Shown here: positions 1 to 5,646 of the stretch, piece after piece
How positions within the stretch are numbered: position 1 is the stretch's first letter
Layout of the letters: every line of letters begins with the position of its first letter
From: CAYPEK01 sp964409645
GTDB taxonomy: Bacteria; UBP15; UBA6099
Assembly: GCA_964409645.1 (NCBI GenBank)
Contig: CAYPEK010000110.1
Coordinates: 1-14,007 of the forward strand
Direction: 5' to 3'
Length of the DNA stretch: 14,007 nt
Position numbers and translations under genes: made by a program
The notes under the pieces: generated by a model
Seen by the model: only the letters and a program-made list of their open reading frames with translations
What the model was told of the DNA's origin: nothing
Databases searched by the model: none

Positions 1-60
1 GCAGGGCATCGGCAGCAGTAGTTGACCGCGGCCAAAGATATTTTTGGATGACTCAAATTT

Positions 61-315
61 TCATTTATAAACGGAACTTCTGTGCCTGACACGCATTACT
101 TTTACTGTTTTTTCGGAATCGCTAACTTCGTAGATAATTCTGTAATCTCCAACTCTCACACGTCAATCGTCTTGCGAGCCGACAATTTTTCGGCATCCTT
201 TCGGCCTCGGATTGTTTCTCAATGATTTAAGAGTCGATATTACTCGTCCAGCGGCTTCGGACGGAAGACGCCGGAGTTCACGCTCCACGGATTTCTCTAT
301 CAGGACCTCGTACAA
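61..315 (-). pseudogene. relE: RelE/ParE-family mRNA interferase toxin, interrupted by an in-frame TGA
   Basis: Reading the minus strand from a TTG at 315 gives 50 residues starting LYEVLIEKSVERELRRLP and ending GSQDD, then TGA (165-163). The same frame continues for 33 more residues, RVRVGDYRIIYEV through MRVRHRSSVYK, to a TGA at 63-61. Joined, the two parts make an 84-residue RelE-type toxin of normal family length. The family usually has Trp between the DD and RVRVGDYR segments, so a TGG-to-TGA change explains the break. RelE toxins cleave mRNA on the ribosome, and the catalytic Arg and Tyr residues lie in the C-terminal half, beyond the stop. The truncated product should therefore be inactive. 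The frame begins two codons after the antitoxin stop, and an AAAGGAAAG ribosome site lies at 330-322. A sequencing error is the main alternative. TGA recoding is unlikely because the neighbouring genes use TGA as stop. Confidence 0.85.
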
Positions 316-318
316 GGC

Positions 319-510
319 TCACTTTCCTTTGAGAAAATCGTCGAGTTTGCTGAAGCTCATCTTCCTTGATCTCATTTCGCGGAGTACTTTAAGGTCATCC
401 GCATCTTCCAGCCGTTCGAGCATCTCCTGATATTCATCAATGTCGATAATTACCGCGGCCGGTTTGCCGTCCCTGTATATGATTTCTTGTGTTTTGGTTT
501 TCGTTTTCAT
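319..510 (-). CDS. Phd/YefM-family antitoxin of a RelE-type toxin-antitoxin pair
   Basis: This is a 63-residue protein. Its N-terminal half resembles the Phd/YefM DNA-binding fold, with the typical string TQEIIYRDGKPAAVIIDIDE and then EYQEMLERLED. The charged C-terminal tail ending in SKLDDFLKGK would be the toxin-binding part. In this family the antitoxin neutralises the toxin and represses its own operon. I chose the ATG at 510 because GGAG (521-518) lies 7 bases upstream. A TTG at 540 would add ten residues without a ribosome site. The gene lies just upstream of the toxin remnant with only a few bases between, the usual antitoxin-first order. Since the toxin is interrupted, the antitoxin may now be an orphan repressor or a decaying remnant. 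Family assignment is good; the exact subfamily is not certain. Confidence 0.85.
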   Translation of the reverse strand: MKTKTKTQEIIYRDGKPAAVIIDIDEYQEMLERLEDADDLKVLREMRSRKMSFSKLDDFLKGK

Positions 511-526
511 CTCAACACTCCGACAT

Positions 527-566
527 GAAAATATATCCAAAGATTAACACATTAATGATTAGTCAA
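527..566 (-). promoter_or_regulatory. possible promoter/operator of the toxin-antitoxin operon
   Basis: This AT-rich stretch is upstream of the antitoxin. A TATATT (535-530) could serve as a -10 placed about 20 bases before the ATG, but no good -35 lies 17 bases further up. A TTGACT (566-561) is present but badly spaced. The perfect 8-bp palindrome CATTAATG (550-557) is the kind of site an autoregulating Phd/YefM antitoxin could bind. Weak support only. Confidence 0.3.
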
Positions 567-609
567 CAACTGAAATGATTGCCGCTACTTCATCGGTACG
601 CCGTGTGTA

Positions 610-2301
610 TCAGAGTGTCTTCTGAATCTTTGCCCAAGAGTCTTTCAGCGACACTGTGCGGTTAAAGACAGGTTTGCCGGGTTGCGAGTCCGGGTCGCAG
701 CAGTAGTAGCCTTTGCGCTCGAACTGGAACCTGTCGCCGGGCTTCGCCTCGCCGAGGAACGGTTCGCATTTGCATCCGGTGACGACCTGCAGCGAGTTCG
801 GGTTGATGCAACTGCGCCAGTCTTCACCGCCTTCGATGTCGTTCGGATTTTCGACCGTGAACAGGTGGTCGTAGAGTCGGATTTCGGCTTCGACCGCTTG
901 CTCTTCGGCAACCCAGTGCATGGTGGCTTTCACCTTGCGGCCGTCCGGCGAGTCGCCGCCGCGGGTGGCGGGGTCGTACGTGCAGTGCAGTTCGACGATG
1001 TTGCCGTCCGCGTCTTTCACGACGTCGGTGCAAGTGATGAAATAAGCGTAGCGGAGGCGCACCTCGCGGCCGGGAGCGAGCCGGAAGAACTTCTTCGGCG
1101 GGTCCTCCATGAAATCCTCGCGCTCGATGTAGATGACCTTCGAGAACGGCACCTTGCGCGTGCCGGCAGTTTCGTCTTCCGGGTTGTTGACGGCGTCGAG
1201 TTCCTCGACCTGACCGTCGGGGTAGTTGTCGATGACCACGCGTAGCGGGTCGAGGACGGCCATCGCGCGCTGTGCGCGGCGGTTGAGGTCCTCGCGGAGG
1301 CAATGTTCGAGCAGGCTGTACTCGACGATGTTGTCGGCTTTAGCAACGCCGATGCGCGAGCAGAAATCGCGGACCGACTCAGGTGTGTATCCGCGGCGGC
1401 GCATCCCGGCGATGGTGGGCATGCGCGGGTCGTCCCAGCCGCTCACGAAATTTTCGCGCACGAGTGTTATGAGTTTGCGCTTGCTCAGCGCGATGTATGT
1501 CATGTTCAGCCGCGCGAACTCGATCTGTTGCGGATGGTAGATTCCGAGCGCCTCGCAGAACCAGTCGTAGAGCGGGCGGTGGTCTTCGAATTCGAGTGTG
1601 CAGATCGAGTGGGTGATCCGCTCGATGGAGTCGGACTGCCCGTGCGTGAAATCGTACGACGGGTAGATGACCCATTTCGTGCCGGTGCGGTGATGCGGAG
1701 CTTTGAGGATGCGGTACATGACGGGGTCGCGCAGGTTGATGTTCGGCGCCGCCATGTCGATCTTGGCGCGGAGCGTGCGCGTGCCTTCCTCGAACTCGCC
1801 GGCGCGCATCCGCTCGAACAGGTCGAGGTTTTCTTCGACCGAGCGGTCGCGGTACGGGCTGTTTTTGCCCGGCCGGGTGAGCGTGCCGCGGTACTCGCGC
1901 ATCTCGTCCGCGTTCAAGTCGCACACGAACGCTTTGCCTTCCTTGATGAGTTGTATCGCCCATTCGTATATCTGGTCGAAGTACGACGACGCGAAATAAA
2001 GGTGTTCGCCCCAGTCGAAGCCGAGCCAGCGCACGTCGTCTTTGATTGACTCGACGTACTCGTCTTCTTCCTTGCTCGGATTGGTGTCGTCGAAGCGCAG
2101 GTGGCAGCGTCCGCCGTAGTCTTTGGCGATGCCGAAGTTGAGGCAGATGCTTTTCGCGTGGCCGACGTGGAGGTAGCCGTTAGGTTCGGGCGGGAAGCGT
2201 GTGAATACGCGGCCGTCCCATTTGTTCGTGCGGATGTCCTCGTTGATGATGGCGCGGATGAAGTCTGTTCCTACTGCCGGTTTCTGACTCTCGTTGTCCA
2301 T
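610..2301 (-). CDS. glnS: glutaminyl-tRNA synthetase
   Basis: The 563-residue product charges tRNA-Gln with glutamine in the cytoplasm, using ATP. It is close to the usual GlnRS length. The class I HIGH motif appears as HVGH (residues 45-48) within the GlnRS-typical PPEPNGYLHVGHAKSI. The KMSKS motif appears as ALSKRKL (271-277). The catalytic core is followed by the anticodon-binding beta-barrel region (about 345-560), with SWAKIQ at the C-terminus. The start is the ATG at 2301, with GAGG about 10 bases upstream; an in-frame TTG at 2316 has no clear ribosome site. It lies downstream of gltX on the same strand, but with its own promoter candidate in the 121-bp gap. Direct Gln charging means the cell need not rely on the GatCAB amidation route for Gln-tRNA. 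GlnRS is scattered outside gammaproteobacteria and eukaryotes, usually through transfer. Confidence 0.97.
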   Translation of the reverse strand: MDNESQKPAVGTDFIRAIINEDIRTNKWDGRVFTRFPPEPNGYLHVGHAKSICLNFGIAKDYGGRCHLRFDDTNPSKEEDEYVESIKDDVRWLGFDWGEHLYFASSYFDQIYEWAIQLIKEGKAFVCDLNADEMREYRGTLTRPGKNSPYRDRSVEENLDLFERMRAGEFEEGTRTLRAKIDMAAPNINLRDPVMYRILKAPHHRTGTKWVIYPSYDFTHGQSDSIERITHSICTLEFEDHRPLYDWFCEALGIYHPQQIEFARLNMTYIALSKRKLITLVRENFVSGWDDPRMPTIAGMRRRGYTPESVRDFCSRIGVAKADNIVEYSLLEHCLREDLNRRAQRAMAVLDPLRVVIDNYPDGQVEELDAVNNPEDETAGTRKVPFSKVIYIEREDFMEDPPKKFFRLAPGREVRLRYAYFITCTDVVKDADGNIVELHCTYDPATRGGDSPDGRKVKATMHWVAEEQAVEAEIRLYDHLFTVENPNDIEGGEDWRSCINPNSLQVVTGCKCEPFLGEAKPGDRFQFERKGYYCCDPDSQPGKPVFNRTVSLKDSWAKIQKTL

Positions 2302-2348
2302 GGTTCTGCACCTCAATCAGGTTCTCGGTTTAATGGTAACCCGCGGAT

Positions 2349-2377
2349 ATTATATCAGCGGCGATAAACCGGAGCAA
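2349..2377 (-). promoter_or_regulatory. sigma70-like promoter for glnS
   Basis: Reading the minus strand, TTGCTC (2377-2372) is followed after exactly 17 bases by a perfect TATAAT (2354-2349). The start codon of glnS is about 48 bases further on, giving a leader of roughly 40 bases. The -10 is full consensus and the -35 matches 3 of 6. This suggests glnS can be transcribed independently of gltX. Confidence 0.6.
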
Positions 2378-2422
2378 ATATGCGCGGATATAGATCGTGA
2401 ATCGGAATGATTCGCCGGGTGG

Positions 2423-4042
2423 TTATTGCTGATTGGCGCCGGTTATCGTTTTGCCGATGCGGGCGAGAGTCTGCTCTCTGCCGATGAGGTACAGCGTTTC
2501 CCAGATGCCGGGGCTTGCCGTGCCGCCGGTGACTGCCACCCGCAGCGGTTGCGCGATGCTTCCGAACTCGATTCCTTCCGATGTTGCAAATTGTGTAAGC
2601 GATTCCTCCAATACGGATTCGGTCCAGTCGGCGACGCTTTCAAGCAGGCCCTTCAGCTTTTCGAGTATTTTTAGTCCCGCGCCGTCGTTTTTTAGGAGCA
2701 CTTTGTTGACGGCTTTCGGGTCGGGCGTGATCTCGCCCGGAAAGAAATATCGGGATTTATCAACGAACTGCGCGAGCGTTTCCGCCCGTATGCGCAGCAG
2801 TTCTATCAGTTTGAGCATCCACTCGTCGCTCCGGCCGCGTGCGTCGATTCCTTCCTTTTCGAGCCGCGCGACGATCTCCGGCAGAAGTTCCTCCGCCGGT
2901 TTCTTCATGAAATACTGGCTGTTCATCCAGTGGATTTTTTTAAGGCTGAACTGCGCCGGTCCCGAGTTCACATGGTCGAGCGAGAACGCCTCCACCATTT
3001 CCCCGTGCGACAGAATCTCGCGGTCGTCGCCCGGATTCCATCCGCAGAGCGCGAGCATATTGAACAAACACTCCGGGAAGAATCCCATCTCGCGGAACTC
3101 GCCGACGTACGCCGCGCCGTCCCGTTTCGAGTACGGTTTGCCCTGTTCGTTGACGATCATAGGGAAGTGCCCGAACAGCGGCGGCCGCGCGCCCATCGCT
3201 TTATAAAGGAACAGGTGGCGGAACGTGTTCTCGACGTGGTCGTTTCCGCGGAGCACGTGAGTGATGCCCATATCGACGTCGTCGATCACATTCGCGAGGT
3301 GGAACACCGGCGAGCCGTCCGAGCGAACTATGACAAAATCGCGGATTCCGTCGAGCGGTTTTTCGAGTCTGCCCATCACGAGGTCGTCGAAAAACACCAC
3401 GCGGCGGCGGAATCTGATCTTGACGGGTGTGATGCCCGTCAGCGCGGCCACGTCGAGCTCTTCGCCGGTTTCGCTGCTGAATGATTGTATAGTCTTATCT
3501 TTTAAAACATCGCCGCCGCATGTCCCGCTATTTTCAGCGATCAGCAACAGCTCCGGCACCGCGCCCCAACTCATCGGCTGCGCGAACTCGGCGCCTTTGC
3601 TCGATTTCAGGTAGAGGATAATCCCGTGCGGGGTTGATGTCAGGCGTCCGTTGCCGATCTCGATCTCGACTTCCTCGCCGGGTTCAGAAACGAACGCCGG
3701 GTCGAAAAGTTTTTCTGTTATCCGGCAGATTGTCGGCGAGGAGTCGTCCTTCTTCGACGCGAAACCGTCCGCGATCATTTTCGACGCGACGTCGAGGTGT
3801 CGCTGCAACTGCTTCGTCTGGTAAACCGGCTCGCCGTCGTAGTCGAGTCCGAGCCAAGCCATCGAGTCGAGCAGGGCCTTGATTGCTTCGGGTGTCGAGC
3901 GTTCGAGGTCGGTGTCCTCGACGCGAAGGAGGAATTCACCTTTTTCGTGCCGCGCGAAAAGCCAGTTGAAGATAGCGACGCGGATGTTGCCTATGTGCAC
4001 GTTGCCTGTCGGGCTCGGCGCGAAACGAACTTTTACCGGCAT
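2423..4042 (-). CDS. gltX: glutamyl-tRNA synthetase with an enlarged acceptor-binding domain
   Basis: The 539-residue product ligates glutamate to tRNA-Glu. The N-terminus MPVKVRFAPSPTGNVHIG carries the HIGH-type motif (HIGN, residues 16-19). LRVEDTD follows at about 39-45, and the KMSKS motif appears as YSKRDG (304-309). ITHVLRGNDH (260-269) has Asn where most GluRS have Glu in RGEDH. The protein is about 70 residues longer than the usual 470. The extra length lies between ADGFASKK (about 91-98) and PVKIRF (206-211), where typical bacterial GluRS has a short zinc-binding CxC segment. No CxC is visible here. The ATG at 4042 is chosen because AGAGG lies 8 bases upstream; the ATG at 4060 lacks a ribosome site. 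GluRS identity is firm. Discriminating or relaxed tRNA specificity cannot be read from the sequence. Confidence 0.95.
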   Translation of the reverse strand: MPVKVRFAPSPTGNVHIGNIRVAIFNWLFARHEKGEFLLRVEDTDLERSTPEAIKALLDSMAWLGLDYDGEPVYQTKQLQRHLDVASKMIADGFASKKDDSSPTICRITEKLFDPAFVSEPGEEVEIEIGNGRLTSTPHGIILYLKSSKGAEFAQPMSWGAVPELLLIAENSGTCGGDVLKDKTIQSFSSETGEELDVAALTGITPVKIRFRRRVVFFDDLVMGRLEKPLDGIRDFVIVRSDGSPVFHLANVIDDVDMGITHVLRGNDHVENTFRHLFLYKAMGARPPLFGHFPMIVNEQGKPYSKRDGAAYVGEFREMGFFPECLFNMLALCGWNPGDDREILSHGEMVEAFSLDHVNSGPAQFSLKKIHWMNSQYFMKKPAEELLPEIVARLEKEGIDARGRSDEWMLKLIELLRIRAETLAQFVDKSRYFFPGEITPDPKAVNKVLLKNDGAGLKILEKLKGLLESVADWTESVLEESLTQFATSEGIEFGSIAQPLRVAVTGGTASPGIWETLYLIGREQTLARIGKTITGANQQ

Positions 4043-4050
4043 CGAAGCTG

Positions 4051-4055
4051 CCTCT
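4051..4055 (-). promoter_or_regulatory. ribosome binding site that sets the gltX start
   Basis: AGAGG on the minus strand lies 8 bases before the ATG at 4042. It favours the conserved MPVKVRFAPSPTG start over the in-frame ATG at 4060, which would add six residues. Confidence 0.6.
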
Positions 4056-4094
4056 TTCATCCAAGCGGTATGGCCGCTGTTTTAACGGAAAAGA

Positions 4095-4123
4095 ATTTTA
4101 GCACCGCGCGGGCCGCAAAACAA
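4095..4123 (-). promoter_or_regulatory. sigma70-like promoter for gltX
   Basis: On the minus strand TTGTTT (4123-4118) and TAAAAT (4100-4095) are 17 bases apart. They lie about 55 bases upstream of the gltX ATG. The -10 matches 5 of 6 and the -35 matches 3 of 6. It is back to back with the acyl-CoA dehydrogenase promoter in a short divergent region. Confidence 0.5.
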
Positions 4124-4157
4124 CGATACGCGGAAATGCCCGTCTCCGCATTCATTT

Positions 4158-4186
4158 TTGACACCCAAAATTTAATGTAATAATAT
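4158..4186 (+). promoter_or_regulatory. strong sigma70-like promoter for the acyl-CoA dehydrogenase gene
   Basis: TTGACA (4158-4163, full consensus) and TAATAT (4181-4186, 5 of 6) are separated by exactly 17 bases in an AT-rich stretch. Transcription would start near 4193, about 50 bases before the ATG at 4242. This is the best-matching promoter in the window. Confidence 0.75.
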
Positions 4187-4241
4187 ATCCGAACTGCTTT
4201 TGGGTGTGAGGCAAATCGAATCGATCGGGGTGGTGAGAGCA

Positions 4242-5393
4242 ATGGATTTTTCATTGACGGAAGACAACGTAAGATTGCAGAAGTTGTTCAGGGATTTTGT
4301 TAAAAAAGAGATCGAGCCGGTAGCGGACAAGATAGACAAAGAAGAACTGTTTCCGTACGAGATATTCAAAAAGGCGGGCGAGCTCGGATTTCTCGGCGCG
4401 TCGTTTCCGGAGGAGTACGGTGGCACCGACATGGGCGCTGTTGCGTACTGCCTGCTGAACGAGGAAGTGGCGTATTCGTCGCCAGCGGTTGGCACGGTGC
4501 TGGGCGCGCATGCGGGCATCGCGTGTCATTCGATATTCGTCGGCGGCACCGAGGAGCAGAAGCTGAAGTATCTGAAGCCGCTCGCGACGGGCGAGAAGCT
4601 GGGCGCGTTCGCGCTGACGGAGCCGACGGCCGGCTCGGACGCTGCGGGCATCAAGACGCGCGCGGTGCGAAAAGGAGACAAGTTCATAATCAACGGCTCG
4701 AAGATATGGATCACGAACGGCGGCCGCGCGGATGTGTATGTCGTGTATGCCGATCTCGAAAAATCGGAGACTGGCAGGGGCGGCATCAGCGCGTTCATAG
4801 TGGAAAAGGAGTTCCCGGGTTTCGCGGTCGGCACGATCGAGAAGCACATGGGGATACACGGCTCGTCAACGGCGGAGCTGATTTTCGATGAAATGGAAGT
4901 GCCGGCGGAAAACCTGCTCGGCGAAGAGAACGGCGGATTCGCGATCGCAATGAAAGCGCTGGATTTCGGCAGGATGGGGCTCGGCGCGGGCTGCGTGGGG
5001 ATGGCGACGCGGTGCCTGCACCTGAGTCAGGATTTCGCAAAGCAGCGCGTGCAGTTCGGCCGCGCGATCATCAAGCAGCAGGCGATCCAGTTCAAGCTCG
5101 CCGAGATGGCGACGAGCATCGAGGCGGCGCGGCTGATGGTTTACAACTGCGCGTGGCTTGCGGACAACGGAAAGAAATTCACGAAGCAGGCGGCGATGAC
5201 GAAGCTGTTCACGTCGCAGGTGGCGAATCGCTGCGCGTACGAGGCGGTGCAGATACACGGTGGGATGGGCTACATGACGGACTACCCGGTGGAGCGGTTC
5301 TACCGCGACGCGCGGATAACGGAAATATACGAGGGCACGAGCGAGATGCAGAAGCTCGTGATCGCGATGCAGCTCCTGAGAGAGCGCAGATAG
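4242..5393 (+). CDS. acyl-CoA dehydrogenase (FAD, short/medium-chain type)
   Basis: The 383-residue product is the normal length for this family. It catalyses FAD-dependent alpha,beta-dehydrogenation of an acyl-CoA and passes electrons to ETF, as in beta-oxidation or branched-chain or butyryl-CoA metabolism. The first family signature is GAFALTEPTAGSDA (121-134), followed by WITNGG (156-161). RVQFGR (269-274) lies in the flavin-contacting C-terminal helices. The second signature, QIHGGMGYMTDYPVERFYRD, starts at 337. The catalytic base should be Glu364 in IYEGT. The ATG at 4242 (MDFSLTEDN) matches the family N-terminus; an in-frame TTG at 4200 would add 14 atypical residues. The gene stands alone, without etfAB, thiolase or enoyl-CoA hydratase nearby, so the chain-length preference and pathway cannot be fixed. 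A near-consensus promoter precedes it and an inverted repeat follows 10 bases after its stop. Confidence 0.95.
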   Translation: MDFSLTEDNVRLQKLFRDFVKKEIEPVADKIDKEELFPYEIFKKAGELGFLGASFPEEYGGTDMGAVAYCLLNEEVAYSSPAVGTVLGAHAGIACHSIFVGGTEEQKLKYLKPLATGEKLGAFALTEPTAGSDAAGIKTRAVRKGDKFIINGSKIWITNGGRADVYVVYADLEKSETGRGGISAFIVEKEFPGFAVGTIEKHMGIHGSSTAELIFDEMEVPAENLLGEENGGFAIAMKALDFGRMGLGAGCVGMATRCLHLSQDFAKQRVQFGRAIIKQQAIQFKLAEMATSIEAARLMVYNCAWLADNGKKFTKQAAMTKLFTSQVANRCAYEAVQIHGGMGYMTDYPVERFYRDARITEIYEGTSEMQKLVIAMQLLRERR

Positions 5394-5403
5394 CATGATT
5401 AAA

Positions 5404-5428
5404 CCGGATTTTTACGAGAAAAATCCGG
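5404..5428. repeat. palindromic element A, copy 1
   Basis: This is a perfect 10-bp inverted repeat, CCGGATTTTT / AAAAATCCGG, around the 5-base loop ACGAG. It lies 10 bases after the acyl-CoA dehydrogenase stop. A second copy is at 10986-11010 with the loop in the opposite orientation (CTCGT). It could end or stabilise the upstream mRNA, but no T-tract follows the stem, so a plain terminator role is doubtful. Confidence 0.8.
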
Positions 5429-5550
5429 GAAATCGAAGAAAGGGCGATCTACAGCGTTGAATCATCGACTCGAACTCGGTCACATACGGAACAGTATGCT
5501 CCCTTGTTCTCGCTCGATTCGCCTTGTACCTCATCCCTTTTTTCGATTTC
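5429..5550. repeat. about 122-bp imperfect hairpin-forming intergenic repeat
   Basis: The ends are inverted: GAAATCGAAGAAAGGG (5429-5444) pairs with CCCTTTTTTCGATTTC (5535-5550) at 15 of 16 positions. The centre is a small hairpin, CATAC (5483-5487) and GTATG (5494-5498), around GGAACA. Between them, shorter matching blocks (TACA, GAATC, CGA and GAAC, read on opposite arms) pair imperfectly. The whole element could fold into one long stem-loop. It has no reading frame. The architecture resembles non-autonomous intergenic repeat units such as ERIC elements, but I recognise no named family. Confidence 0.65.
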
Positions 5551-5581
5551 TGTCTGCACTGGCGAAAAATGTAGGTTAAAC

Positions 5582-5608
5582 GTAGGGGCACGTTGCACGT
5601 GCCCCTAC
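5582..5608. repeat. GTAGGGGC-type palindrome
   Basis: A perfect 12-bp inverted repeat, GTAGGGGCACGT / ACGTGCCCCTAC, with a TGC loop. Palindromes beginning GTAGGGGC are common dispersed REP-like elements in many bacterial genomes. It sits 38 bases before the start of the propeller gene. No T-tract follows on the plus strand, so it is called a repeat and not a terminator. Confidence 0.75.
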
Positions 5609-5646
5609 TTCAATAATGTAGAAACGCAAGAAAAGGAAACAGGCGG

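Noticed and set aside
1..60. Possible gene end at the left edge
   Set aside because: No frame in the first 60 bases gives a recognisable protein; it only lies downstream of the toxin remnant.
163..165. TGA read as tryptophan (recoded genetic code) in the relE frame
   Set aside because: The antitoxin, glnS, fliL, the DUF115 gene and the fliN-like gene all end at TGA, and Trp is TGG in all other genes, so recoding is not needed or supported.
682..2049. Long open frames on the plus strand opposite glnS
   Set aside because: They are antisense to a clear GlnRS, have Arg/Val/Ala-rich low-complexity composition and no recognisable domains; they follow from the GC-rich codon use of glnS.
5593..5619. 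TTGCAC and TAATGT before the propeller gene as a promoter
   Set aside because: The spacing is only 15 bases and TTGCAC is part of the GTAGGGGC palindrome, so support is too weak.
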